Below, one piece after another: positions 55,149-63,566 of a DNA stretch of 64,000 bases (its first letter is position 1; every line of letters starts with the position of its first letter). Below the pieces are notes generated by a model. It was given only the letters and a program-made list of their open reading frames with translations, ran no database searches and was not told the origin of the DNA. Origin of the DNA: Lysobacter sp. Root916. Its GTDB lineage: Bacteria; Pseudomonadota; Gammaproteobacteria; Xanthomonadales; Xanthomonadaceae. Location of the stretch: NCBI RefSeq assembly GCF_001429785.1, contig NZ_LMJF01000014.1:265323-329322 (forward strand), in the 5' to 3' direction. A program made the position numbers and the translations under genes.

Positions 55149-56627
55149 CTAAGCCGCACTAAACGTGTCCGGCGCCCCCGTATCGTCGCCCGTGCGCAAG
55201 CCGTGCCGCTGCATCAAGCGATATAGCGTGACCCGCGACACCGCGAGCTCGCGCGCGGCATCGATCAGGCGGCCGCGGTTGCGCTGCAGCGCGCGTTCGA
55301 TCGCGTCCTTGGTGGCGGCGTCGCGGATCTCGTCCAAGGTCGGCGGCGGCGTGAAGCCGGCGCTGTCGATATGCAGATCCGCGGCGGTGATCAGCCGTCC
55401 CTCGGCCATCACCACGGCCTGGCGCACGCGGTTGATCAGCTCGCGCACGTTGCCCGGCCAAGGGTGGCTGTGCAGGGCGTGGCGCGCGCAGGGCGAGAAA
55501 CCCTTGAGCGTGCGCTGGCTTTCCTGCGAATAGCGTTGCAGCGCTTGCTCGGCCAGGCGGTCGATATCGACACCGCGGTCGCGCAGCGGCGGCTGCTGTA
55601 GGCGCAGCACGCACAGGCGGTGGAACAGATCGGCGCGGAAGCGGCCATCGACGACCGCCGCTTCCAGATCGTGGTGGGTGGCCGAGATGATGCGCACGTC
55701 GATCGGGATCTGCTCGTGGCCGCCCAGGCGTTCGATGCTGCCCTGCTGCAGGAAGCGCAGCAGCGAGGCTTGGCTTTCCAGCGGCAGGTCGCCGATCTCG
55801 TCCAGGAACAAGGTGCCGCCGTTGGCCATTTCGATCCGGCCCAGCTTGCGCTGCTGCGCGCCCGTGAATGCGCCGCGCTCGTAGCCGAACAACTCCGACT
55901 GCACCAGGCTGTGCGGGATCGCGCCGCAGTTGATCGCCACGAACGGATGCGCGTGCCGGCGCGAATGCCGGTGCACCGCGTTGGCGGCCAGTTCCTTGCC
56001 GGTGCCGGTCTCGCCGGCGATGAACACCGGCGCCTCGGTCAGCGCGGCCTTGCGCAATGTGCGGCAGAGCACGCGCATCGCCGCGCTCTCGCCGATCATG
56101 CCGTCGAAGCCGGCCTCGCTGGTGGTCTCGCCGTGTTCGCAGGCCAGGGTGGCCATGCCGTGGGCATGACCGATGATGGTGTTCAGCACGGCCTCGGGGC
56201 AGGGCAGGGTGACGTAGTCGTAGCAGTAGTCGCGGATAAGCCGGCGCACCGGCTCCTGGTCCAACTGCGAGGCCTCGATGCCGGCGACCCAGCCGACGTT
56301 GTTGGCCGACAGGGCGGCGCCGAACTCGGCCAGGTCGTGATGGCTGAATCCCTCGCGCAGGTCCAGCAGGGCCGCGTGCGGCTGGCGAGGGTCGCGTTGC
56401 AGGATGCGCAGCACGCTGCGTGAATCGGGGGCGCGGCGCAGGTTCCAGCCCAACTGCTGCAGCCGCCCCAGCGAAAGCACCCGGCCGGCGCTGCCGCGGG
56501 TGACGTAGATCAGTTCGCGTGCCTGTGGAATTCGAGGCAATGGCTCGCGCGGGGCCGCTTCCGTGTCTGCCGAATCGTGCTTACCCGCGCCTCGAGCCTG
56601 GGGCCCGCGCGGCACACCGTTGGCCAT
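55149..56627 (-). CDS. VpsR-like sigma-54-dependent transcriptional activator
   Basis: 492 residues from ATG 56627, preceded by GGGGAG; an upstream frame is open to 56675. The N-terminal 180 residues resemble the VpsR receiver-like domain and lack a clear phosphorylation pocket. The AAA+ domain has Walker A GETGTGKE, the sigma-54 contact loop GAFTGAQ, Walker B GGTLFLDEIGDLP and the arginine finger region RFRADLFHRL. The Fis-type HTH at the end reads [21 protein letters not shown]. It activates sigma-54 promoters, often for polysaccharide or c-di-GMP-controlled genes. Confidence 0.9.
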   Translation of the reverse strand: MANGVPRGPQARGAGKHDSADTEAAPREPLPRIPQARELIYVTRGSAGRVLSLGRLQQLGWNLRRAPDSRSVLRILQRDPRQPHAALLDLREGFSHHDLAEFGAALSANNVGWVAGIEASQLDQEPVRRLIRDYCYDYVTLPCPEAVLNTIIGHAHGMATLACEHGETTSEAGFDGMIGESAAMRVLCRTLRKAALTEAPVFIAGETGTGKELAANAVHRHSRRHAHPFVAINCGAIPHSLVQSELFGYERGAFTGAQQRKLGRIEMANGGTLFLDEIGDLPLESQASLLRFLQQGSIERLGGHEQIPIDVRIISATHHDLEAAVVDGRFRADLFHRLCVLRLQQPPLRDRGVDIDRLAEQALQRYSQESQRTLKGFSPCARHALHSHPWPGNVRELINRVRQAVVMAEGRLITAADLHIDSAGFTPPPTLDEIRDAATKDAIERALQRNRGRLIDAARELAVSRVTLYRLMQRHGLRTGDDTGAPDTFSAA

Positions 56628-56812
56628 CGTGCTCTCCCCGCCCATAACGCGTTCCGCGCCGCTGTCCGTGGGCAAGAGTATTCAACGCCGTGGGTGGCCA
56701 AGAGCGGTCACCGCGATGACGGGCATCGCGGTGAAGGGGACCACGCAGGGGAATGCACGAATCGCGCCATTGCCGATTCATCTGCGGCTGGCGCGCGCCG
56801 ACGCGCGGCCGG

Positions 56813-57847
56813 TCAGGCCTGCGCGTCGTGCTCGGCGTGGTAGCGCACGGCGGCTTCGACCTCGTGCTTGCTGCCCAGGAACACCGGCACGCGCATGTGC
56901 AGGCCGGTGGGCTGCACTTCCAGCATGCGCTGGCGGCCGGTGCTGGCCGCGCCGCCAGCCTGCTCGACCAGGAAGCTCATCGGGTTGGCTTCGTACATCA
57001 GGCGCAGCTTGCCACCCTGGGCGGCGCACTTGGCGTCCAGCGGATAGCTGAAGATGCCGCCGCGGGTCAGGATGCGGTGCACGTCGGCGACCATGGACGC
57101 GACCCAGCGCATGTTGAAGTCCTTGCCGCGCGGGCCTTCCTTGCCGGCCAGCAGATCGCCCACGTAGGCCTGCATCGGCGCCTGCCAGTAGCGCTGATTG
57201 GACATGTTGACCGCGAATTCCTTGGTCTCTTCCGGAATCTTCATGTCGCGCGTGGTCAACACGAAGCTGCCGACCTCGCGGTCCAGGGTGAAGGCGTGGG
57301 TGCCATTGCCGATGGTCAGCACCAGCATCGTGCTGGGGCCGTAGGTGGTGTAGCCGGCGCAGACCTGCTCGGTGCCCGGCTGCAGGAAGTGCTGGTCCTG
57401 GGCCTGGGTCACGCCGTCCGGACAACGCAGCACCGAGAAGATGGTGCCCACCGAAATGTTGACGTCGATGTTGCTGGAGCCGTCCAGGGGATCGAACAGC
57501 AACAGGTAGTTGCCGCGCGGGTAGACGTCCGGGATCGGATGCGAGGTGTCCATCTCCTCCGAGGCCAGGCCGGCCAGGTGGCCGCCCCAGGCATTGGCTT
57601 CCAGCAGGATCTCGTTGCTGAGCACGTCCAGCTTCTTCTGTGCCTCGCCCTGGATGTTGCCGGTGCCGGCATCGCCCAGCACGCCGCCCAGCGCACCCTT
57701 GCCGACCGCGATCGAGATCGTCTTGCAGGCACGCGCCACCACCTCGATCAACAGGCGCAGATCCGGGCTGATCCGGCCGGCGCGCTGCTCCTCGATCAGG
57801 TAGCGGGTAAGGGAGACGGCGGTGCTGGCGCTGGGGGCCTGGGTCAT
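56813..57847 (-). CDS. fbp: Fructose-1,6-bisphosphatase class I
   Basis: 344 residues starting [20 protein letters not shown]; an upstream open frame is not needed. Metal-binding motifs are LASEEMD and [13 protein letters not shown], with [15 protein letters not shown] and [15 protein letters not shown] as further family signatures. It hydrolyses fructose-1,6-bisphosphate to fructose-6-phosphate in gluconeogenesis. All catalytic residues appear intact. The enzyme is cytoplasmic. Confidence 0.95.
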   Translation of the reverse strand: MTQAPSASTAVSLTRYLIEEQRAGRISPDLRLLIEVVARACKTISIAVGKGALGGVLGDAGTGNIQGEAQKKLDVLSNEILLEANAWGGHLAGLASEEMDTSHPIPDVYPRGNYLLLFDPLDGSSNIDVNISVGTIFSVLRCPDGVTQAQDQHFLQPGTEQVCAGYTTYGPSTMLVLTIGNGTHAFTLDREVGSFVLTTRDMKIPEETKEFAVNMSNQRYWQAPMQAYVGDLLAGKEGPRGKDFNMRWVASMVADVHRILTRGGIFSYPLDAKCAAQGGKLRLMYEANPMSFLVEQAGGAASTGRQRMLEVQPTGLHMRVPVFLGSKHEVEAAVRYHAEHDAQA

Positions 57848-57969
57848 GGCGGGGCTGGGAGGCGGTGGCGAGGCCGCTATTGTCGCCGATGGGCCCGGCC
57901 AGGACACCCGTGAGCCGGAATTACGTCTGGACCCTGAGCCGATGCGGTGGCTGCGGCCCGCGGCGCGGA

Positions 57970-58485
57970 TCACTTACACCGCAAATGCCGCTCGCTCACC
58001 CCGAACGACTGCGCGACCGAGCGCAGGTCGCCGCCGGCCGCCATCGCGGCGCGGATCGCGATGCGGCGCAGGGCGATGAACACGCCCCAGGCCGAAGGCA
58101 CTTCGACGGTGCCGGCTTCGCTGGTGTGCGCGAGCAGGCGCGCGTGGGTGGTGGCGCTGAGCTCGACGCCGAGACGGTCGGCGAAGCCGCTGCGGTCGCG
58201 CGGCACGTAGACGCGACGGCCGCCCAGCGCGCGCACGAAGCGCAGCATGGCGTCGAAGCCGTCGTGGCCGGCGATCTCGGCCGCGACCCAGGGCAGCGAG
58301 GCCAGCACGGCGACGCGGTGTTCGTCGCAGAAATCGCATAAGGCGTCGAAGGCCGGGGTGCCGGGGCAGGGCAGGCCCAGGAACAGCGCCGCCGGCGCGC
58401 GCACGGTGGCCGATACGGCGGCGGAAGCAGCGGCGGGCGGCCGCGACGCGGGCTCGTTGGGATGCGACGACGCGAGTATGTCCAT
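57970..58485 (-). CDS. Mor-like DNA-binding regulator
   Basis: 171 residues from ATG 58485 ([14 protein letters not shown]). The last 90 residues follow the phage Mu Mor layout: a beta segment RRVYVPRD, a helix and strand with [17 protein letters not shown], then a C-terminal HTH ([20 protein letters not shown]). A large N-terminal part (about 30-80) has no recognised domain. Mor activates middle promoters in Mu; stand-alone relatives occur on chromosomes. It is divergent from the deamidase-like gene at 58638 and may regulate it. Confidence 0.6.
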   Translation of the reverse strand: MDILASSHPNEPASRPPAAASAAVSATVRAPAALFLGLPCPGTPAFDALCDFCDEHRVAVLASLPWVAAEIAGHDGFDAMLRFVRALGGRRVYVPRDRSGFADRLGVELSATTHARLLAHTSEAGTVEVPSAWGVFIALRRIAIRAAMAAGGDLRSVAQSFGVSERHLRCK

Positions 58486-58637
58486 ACCGATCACAACGCG
58501 GCGCCGTCGCGGCCGTGAAACGGCAACGCGCGCGGCCGAAAGCCTGTGAAGCCCCGGGGCTGCGCGCGGCTTCCGCATGTCGCCGCGTCGACGAGGGGCC
58601 TACAAGGTGCACTCCCTTCCTCGTACTGGAGTCCGTC

Positions 58638-59078
58638 ATGCCCTACACGATCAACGCCGGCGCCGCGCCCTTGGCCATCGCCGAATGCGAATGGGCGGCC
58701 GCCGCCAACGTCGCCCCCACCGCCGGCGGCGACACCCAGCCGACCATCCAGTTCACCGCCTTCACCTCCTGCATCGGCATCGCCGCGCGCAACGCCGCCG
58801 GCACCCAGGTGATCGGCATCCATCTGTCGATCTACGACGGCGCCAACAACCAGTTCTCGGCCGCCGACGTGCCCACCGTGGTCGGCATCCTGCAGGGTCA
58901 GAACTACAACCCGAACGAACTGTTCATCATCGGCGAGACCGCGGTGTGGCAGGCCTCGGTGCTGGCCGCCTACAACGCCCTGATCGCCGCGCTGCCCAAC
59001 GCGCAGATCTATTCGCTGGCCGACGGCACCTACGGCGCCGGCATCAGCGCCGGTGGCGCGCTGGAACCGACCTACTGA
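58638..59078 (+). CDS. Uncharacterised protein with a CheD/CNF1-like Cys-His pattern
   Basis: 146 residues from ATG 58638 (MPYTINAGAAPLAIAECEWA) after TACTGGAG. There is no signal peptide. Cys45 in FTSCIGIAARNAAG and His62 in VIGIHLSIYDGAN are 17 residues apart, each in a strand-like hydrophobic context. The chemotaxis deamidase CheD has its catalytic Cys-His at the same spacing, and CNF1- and BLF1-type toxins share that fold. The match is by pattern only; overall similarity is too low to assert activity. It is followed after 29 bases by an RNase-toxin-like exported protein. Confidence 0.55.
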   Translation: MPYTINAGAAPLAIAECEWAAAANVAPTAGGDTQPTIQFTAFTSCIGIAARNAAGTQVIGIHLSIYDGANNQFSAADVPTVVGILQGQNYNPNELFIIGETAVWQASVLAAYNALIAALPNAQIYSLADGTYGAGISAGGALEPTY

Positions 59079-59107
59079 CCTCCACGCAACGCCACCGGAG
59101 TATCGAC

Positions 59108-59578
59108 ATGCGCATGCGCAACAAAGCCGCGGCCCTGGCCGCGCTGCTGTCCGCCACCGTTCTGCCCGCTCACGCCGTGGAGCCCTGCGCCAATCTGGTC
59201 ACCGTGCAGATGAGCGCGATTCCGGAGATGAACGCCGACAGCGGCGGTCACCTGGCCGCGCACGTTCCCGGGGTGCGGCCGCCGCCGGGTTTCAGCCAGT
59301 ACGGCCGCACCTTGTTCTGGGATGCGCAGGCCTGGCGCGAGGCGTTCGACCGCCTGTCGCGCCAGCCCAATCCGCTGTACTGCCCCGAGCCCGCGGCCAA
59401 CGGCAGCGAGGCCGCGCGCACCCTGCAGTGGCAGTACTTCGCGCGCCAGTGCACCGCCGCCGACGGCAACGGCATGTGCACGGCCGGCCACGACATCCAG
59501 GTCAACGCGGTGCAGATCGTGATGCGGCGGATCAACAACCGCTGGGTGGTGTACACGGCCTACCCGACGCCGAACTGA
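59108..59578 (+). CDS. Exported protein resembling a bacterial RNase toxin domain
   Basis: 156 residues from ATG 59108, preceded by CCGGAG, with a signal peptide (KAAALAALLSATVLPAHA, cleavage after Ala23). The mature part has SGGHLAAHV (His48 and His52), then QYGRTLFWDAQAWREAFDRL, and ends IVMRRINNRWVVYTAYPTPN. A GGH..xHV motif near the start and a WxxxTAYPTP ending are features of RNase A-like domains at the ends of contact-dependent inhibition proteins. Four cysteines suit an extracytoplasmic protein. No immunity gene is evident beside it. The assignment is inference from motifs. Confidence 0.55.
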   Translation: MRMRNKAAALAALLSATVLPAHAVEPCANLVTVQMSAIPEMNADSGGHLAAHVPGVRPPPGFSQYGRTLFWDAQAWREAFDRLSRQPNPLYCPEPAANGSEAARTLQWQYFARQCTAADGNGMCTAGHDIQVNAVQIVMRRINNRWVVYTAYPTPN

Positions 59579-59926
59579 GCGTCAGTGGGGGACGGCGCGG
59601 CGGTGCGTGGGGCGCCGCCGCGCCGGGCTTGTGGCGTGGCCGAGTGGCGTCGTCGCCGTTGCGCTGCTTTCTTCGGAGGGCGTGTGTTCGGTGCTGCGTT
59701 TCGACGTGGTCCAGACGCCGACCGTGGGAGCGAGGTGCCATGGGGGCTTCCTGCAACCGTAAGCCGCGACGGCGGTCGCGAAATGCATCGCGGCTGCGTC
59801 GATCGACGATCGCGGCTTATGCCGCTCCCACAGAGAGCGGCCGTGGCAGGAATGCGATGACGCAAGGCAGGGGCCGCGCCAGCTCCGGCGCGCTACCATG
59901 CCGCCTTCGCATCGTCCCCGCTTACC
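59579..59926. repeat. Gene-free interval with a GTGGGAGCGGCGTAAGCCGCGAT-family pair
   Basis: CAACCGTAAGCCGCGACGG (59754-59772, a degraded left copy with CGTGGGAGCG at 59723) and GATCGCGGCTTATGCCGCTC onward (59808-59836) form an inverted pair of the family seen at 5.8 and 16.0 kb. No gene is supported in the interval. Confidence 0.7.
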
Positions 59927-61012
59927 GTGTCCGCCCCCAACCGCAAAGTCCTGCACGTCGACATGGACGCGTTCTACGCGTCGGTCGAACAGCGCGACGA
60001 TCCCTCGCTGCGTGGGGTGCCGGTGGTGGTGGCCTGGCGCGGCGCTCGCTCGGTGGTGTGCGCGGCCAGCTATGAGGCGCGCAAGTTCGGCGTGCGCTCG
60101 GCGATGCCGGCGGTGCGTGCCGAGCGCCTGTGCCCGCACGCGATCTTCGTGCCGCCGGATTTCGTGCGCTACAAGGCGGTCTCGCGCCAGGTGCGCGAGA
60201 TCTTCGCTCGCCACACCGACCTGATCGAGCCGCTGTCGCTGGACGAGGCCTATCTGGACGTCACCGCGACCAAGACCGGGCTGCCTTCGGCCACCGCCAC
60301 CGCCGAGGCGATCCGCGCCGCGATCCGCGAAGAGACCCAGCTGACCGCGTCGGCGGGCGTGGCGCCGAACAAATTCCTGGCCAAGATCGCCTCGGACTGG
60401 CGCAAGCCCGACGGCCTGTTCGTGATTCGTCCGCACCAGGTCGAGGCCTTTCTGGAGCCACTGCCGGTGGGCCGGCTGCCCGGCGTGGGCAAGGTGATGG
60501 AGGCCAAGCTGGCCGAGCTGGGCGTAAGCGTGGTCGCCGACCTGCGCGCGCTGGGCGCGCTGGCGCTGGAGCAGCGCTTCGGGCGTTGGGGTCGGCGTCT
60601 GCACGAGCTGTCGCTGGGTATCGATGAGCGCGCGGTGGAGCCGGAGCGGCCGACCCTGCAGATCTCGGCCGAGGACACCTTCGCCGAGGATCTGCGCCTG
60701 GACGCGCTGGAACCGCATATTCGCCGCCTGGCCAGCAAGACTTGGGCCGGCTACCAGCGCGAGCCCGGACGGCTCGCGCGCACGGTGGTGCTGAAGCTCA
60801 AGACCGCCGACTTCCGCACCCTCACCCGCAGCCTCACCCAACCGACGCCGCCGGCCAGCGAACAGGAGCTGGCCGACATCGCCTGCGCCTTGCGCGCGCG
60901 CGTGGAGCTTCCGGCGGAGACTTTGTATCGCCTGGTCGGCGTGGGCTTGTCGGGTTTCGTCGACGAGGACGGCTACGTCGCGCAGTCGGATTTGTTCGCG
61001 ATCGGCGAGTAA
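59927..61012 (+). CDS. dinB: DNA polymerase IV
   Basis: 361 residues from GTG 59927. The Y-family palm has HVDMDAFYASVE near the N-terminus and the catalytic pair Asp106-Glu107 in LSLDEAYLDVT. The HhH region reads GRLPGVGKVMEAKLAELGV, and a little-finger domain ends VGVGLSGFVDED. It copies past lesions with low fidelity. The C-terminal clamp-binding tail is YVAQSDLFAIGE, with QSDLF as the likely beta-clamp motif. Confidence 0.95.
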   Translation: MSAPNRKVLHVDMDAFYASVEQRDDPSLRGVPVVVAWRGARSVVCAASYEARKFGVRSAMPAVRAERLCPHAIFVPPDFVRYKAVSRQVREIFARHTDLIEPLSLDEAYLDVTATKTGLPSATATAEAIRAAIREETQLTASAGVAPNKFLAKIASDWRKPDGLFVIRPHQVEAFLEPLPVGRLPGVGKVMEAKLAELGVSVVADLRALGALALEQRFGRWGRRLHELSLGIDERAVEPERPTLQISAEDTFAEDLRLDALEPHIRRLASKTWAGYQREPGRLARTVVLKLKTADFRTLTRSLTQPTPPASEQELADIACALRARVELPAETLYRLVGVGLSGFVDEDGYVAQSDLFAIGE

Positions 61013-61079
61013 GCCGGCGCGCGTTTGAGTAGGCGGCAGCCGGCCAGGAAGTTGCGCTGCGATTCCGAGCCTGCGCGCA

Positions 61080-61327
61080 CGATGCGGTGCGCCTTCGGCT
61101 TACCGCATCCTACGACCAGCGACGTAGCCGTAGGATGCGGTGACAACCGCATCATCGCGGCATCGATTCACGGCGCGCGATGCGGTGCGCCTGCGGCTTA
61201 CCGCATCCTACGACCGTCGATGTAACCGTAGGATGCGGTGACAACCGCATCATCGCGACATCGGGTTGCGGCGCAATCGGGCCGGCGCGCGCGATGCGGT
61301 GCGCCTGCGGCTTACCGCATCCTACGG
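61080..61327. repeat. Array of GTAGGATGCGGTGACAACCG repeats
   Basis: A single right arm (61080-61114) is followed by two complete copies, 61130-61214 and 61229-61327. Each starts GTAGGATGCGGTGACAACCG and ends CTTACCGCATCCTACG. Unit and arm sequences match those at 12.0 kb with small differences, for example ACAACCG in place of TTAACCG. They fill the 327 bases between dinB and the convergent MBL-fold gene; no gene is seen. Confidence 0.88.
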
Positions 61328-61339
61328 CTTCGCTTTGGA

Positions 61340-62476
61340 TCAACGCCCCGTACGCCACCACGCCGAGGTCGCCGGCGGCGCGTGCAGGTTCACCGGCGTG
61401 CCCATCACCGGGGTCAGGGTTTCCACGCCGGCGTCGCGCGCCAGCGCGGTGATGCGCTCCATCGGATCGGTCCAGGCGTGCATGGCCAGATCGAAGGTGC
61501 CGTTGTGGATGGGCAGCAGGCGCCGGCCGCGCAGGTCCAGATGCGCCTGCAAGGTCTGCTCGGGCAGCATGTGCACGCCCGCCCACTGTGCGTTGTAGGC
61601 GCCGCATTCCAACAGGGTCAGGTCGAAGGGGCCGTACTTCTCGCCGATCGCCTTGAAGCCGTCGAAGTACCCGGTGTCGCCGCTGAAGTACAGGTTCAGA
61701 CGCGAGCTGCGAATCACCCACGAGGTCCACAGGGTGGGGTTGTCGGCGAACATCGCGCGCCCGGAGAAATGCTGCGAGGGCGTGGCGACGAAGCGCACGC
61801 CGTCGATGGTGGCGGACTGCCACCAATCCAGCTGCTGCACCTTGGCCGCGTCCACGCCCCATTCGATCAGCAGATCGCCCACGCCCAGCGGCGCCAGGAA
61901 GTGTTCGGTCTTGGCCGCCAGCTCCAGCACCGCCGCCTTGTCGAGGTGGTCGTAGTGATCGTGCGACAGGATCACGCCCTTGATCGGCGGCAGTTGCGCG
62001 ATCGTCATCGGCGGCGCATGGAAGCGCTTGGGGCCGGCCCACTGCACCGGCGAGGCGCGCTCGGAGAACACCGGGTCGGTCAGCCAGAACGCGCCGTCCA
62101 GCTTCAGCAGCACGGTGGAGTGGCCGAAGCGCACCAGGCTGCCGTCGGGCGCGGCCAACAACTGTTCGCGCGTGAGCGCGGCCACCGGCGGCGCGGTCTT
62201 GGGCACGGTGTCGGCGGGCTTGTCGAAGGCGAAGCGCCAGAGCATGGCCGGCATTTCGCGCCAGCCCACCGTCTTGGGCGCGATCGGGTTGCGGAAGCCG
62301 CCGTCGCGGAACTGCGGTGAGTCCGGGTAGGCGGTGGTGCGGCAAGCGCTGAGGGAGAGCGTGGTCATGACAGTGGCGACTACCAAAAGGAAGAGGAGCG
62401 CGCGACGCGCGCGGCGCCTGCGCGGGGGACGCGCTGGGGCGAGGGGGACGGGCAGGGCGGCGCGCGGCGCGGACAT
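61340..62476 (-). CDS. Metallo-beta-lactamase-fold hydrolase, NAPE-PLD-like, membrane or lipid anchored
   Basis: 378 residues. An Arg-rich N-terminus precedes a hydrophobic segment ending LSLSACRTTAYPDSPQFRDG, a probable lipobox or anchor. The MBL site is SHDHYDHLDK, followed by FVATPSQHFSGR, LYFSGDTGYFDGF and LLPIHNGTFDL, which matches the NAPE-PLD/UlaG-like branch. Such proteins may hydrolyse phospholipids or related esters. The start could lie downstream of 62476, because the Arg-rich stretch is long for a signal. The substrate is unknown. Confidence 0.85.
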   Translation of the reverse strand: MSAPRAALPVPLAPARPPRRRRARRALLFLLVVATVMTTLSLSACRTTAYPDSPQFRDGGFRNPIAPKTVGWREMPAMLWRFAFDKPADTVPKTAPPVAALTREQLLAAPDGSLVRFGHSTVLLKLDGAFWLTDPVFSERASPVQWAGPKRFHAPPMTIAQLPPIKGVILSHDHYDHLDKAAVLELAAKTEHFLAPLGVGDLLIEWGVDAAKVQQLDWWQSATIDGVRFVATPSQHFSGRAMFADNPTLWTSWVIRSSRLNLYFSGDTGYFDGFKAIGEKYGPFDLTLLECGAYNAQWAGVHMLPEQTLQAHLDLRGRRLLPIHNGTFDLAMHAWTDPMERITALARDAGVETLTPVMGTPVNLHAPPATSAWWRTGR

Positions 62477-62480
62477 GGGC

Positions 62481-63029
62481 TTAGCCGGCGTCGCCGGCGG
62501 GGCTTACCGGCAGCACGTAACGCAGCGCTTCCATGCGGGTGGCGCGGCGCGGCAGGTCCAACGCGCGCGCGGCCTCGCTCCAGGCCGGCGCCTGCCATTG
62601 CAGGTTGAGGCAGCCGAAGCGCGCGGCGGCGTCCAGCGCCTGCTCGAACAGCAGGGCTTCGATCTCGCGTTCGCGCCAGGCCGCACGCACGTACAGGCCT
62701 TCCAGGCACAGGTGATAGGCGCGTTCCAGCAACGAGAAGCCGACCGTGGCGCTGGCGTAGGCGACCGCTTCGCCGTCGACGTAGGCGATCCAGGCCCAGG
62801 CCCGCAGCGGCGGTTCGAACAGCGCCTCGCGCAGCTCCAGCAGGCTGTCGCGGGCGTGGCCGTAGGGCAGGCGCTCGAACACCGTCAGCTCGGCGTGTTC
62901 GGTGCACAGGCGCAATAGCGCGGGCAGGTCGTCGGGGCGCACGGCGCGTGCGTGCGGGCCCGCCGGCGCGACCGCGGCCGGCCGTTGCGCGATGCGCACC
63001 ACGCTCATCAGGGGCGAGACCAGGCTCAT
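62481..63029 (-). CDS. GNAT family N-acetyltransferase
   Basis: 182 residues; ATG 63029 overlaps the stop of the upstream lipoprotein gene (ATGA). After about 25 residues the GNAT fold starts at HARAVRPDDLPALLRLCTEHAELT. The CoA-binding region is replaced by LEGLYVRAAWREREIEALLFEQAL, a divergent motif A of the kind seen in diamine acetyltransferase-like proteins. It lies four bases upstream of the MBL-fold gene, so the three genes form one leftward operon. Confidence 0.8.
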   Translation of the reverse strand: MSLVSPLMSVVRIAQRPAAVAPAGPHARAVRPDDLPALLRLCTEHAELTVFERLPYGHARDSLLELREALFEPPLRAWAWIAYVDGEAVAYASATVGFSLLERAYHLCLEGLYVRAAWREREIEALLFEQALDAAARFGCLNLQWQAPAWSEAARALDLPRRATRMEALRYVLPVSPAGDAG

Positions 63030-63376
63030 ACCTCGGCCCCCAGGTCGACGGACTGGGCGGGCGCGTCCGCGCAGCGGTGGGCGTCGCGGCTGGCGCGGAT
63101 CGCCTGCAGGCGCTGCTCGGCCTCCGACTGCGCCGAGCGCGCCGAGGCGTAGCGCACGCCGACCGCGATCGGCAGCACCGCCTTCCAGGCGTTGCTGCGC
63201 GCGTGCTGGGCGGCGTCGCGGCTGCGTTCGCTCAGGGCCTGCTCCTGGGCCAGGGCCTCGCAGTCCAGGCCGGCGATCGCGGCCAGCGGGGTCTGGCTGC
63301 GCGGGATGGAGGCGCAGCCTGCGAGCAACGCCGGGGTTACGATCAGGGACAAAACGGGACGTGACGATGCGGGCAT
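63026..63376 (-). CDS. Small lipoprotein
   Basis: 116 residues with a lipoprotein signal ending LLAGC (Cys21). The mature part is largely helical with heptad-like repeats (LAQEQALSERSRDAAQHARS and AQSEAEQRLQAIRASRDAH) and two further cysteines (GLDCEA and HRCADA). No family is recognised. It is first in a leftward operon with an acetyltransferase and the MBL-fold gene, divergent from the response regulator gene at 63567. Confidence 0.7.
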   Translation of the reverse strand: MPASSRPVLSLIVTPALLAGCASIPRSQTPLAAIAGLDCEALAQEQALSERSRDAAQHARSNAWKAVLPIAVGVRYASARSAQSEAEQRLQAIRASRDAHRCADAPAQSVDLGAEV

Positions 63377-63439
63377 GGCGATCTCCGTTCGATACGACCC
63401 GTGGGGTGGGTCGGCGAGGAGGATGCTGCGCGCGCGCTT

Positions 63440-63506
63440 TTAAGAAGTTTTTAAGTGGCGTAAAGATCGGCTGAATGCGCGGCGCCGCGCTTTAAGAACT
63501 TCTTAA
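63440..63506. promoter_or_regulatory. Two palindromic TTAAGAA-N-TTYTTAA sites between divergent genes
   Basis: Site 1 (63440-63454) reads TTAAGAAGTTTTTAA, with one mismatch from symmetry. Site 2 (63492-63506) reads TTAAGAACTTCTTAA and is perfectly symmetrical. The centres are 52 bases apart, about five helical turns. They lie between the lipoprotein gene and the OmpR-type response regulator gene and stand out as A+T-rich in G+C-rich DNA. Autoregulation by the response regulator is the obvious hypothesis; QseB/PmrA-type regulators use TTAA-containing boxes. Confidence 0.65.
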
Positions 63507-63566
63507 TCGCCGTCGCGCACGATACGTCCGTTAGCTATAGCCCATTCACCGCCACCGGTTGCTGTC

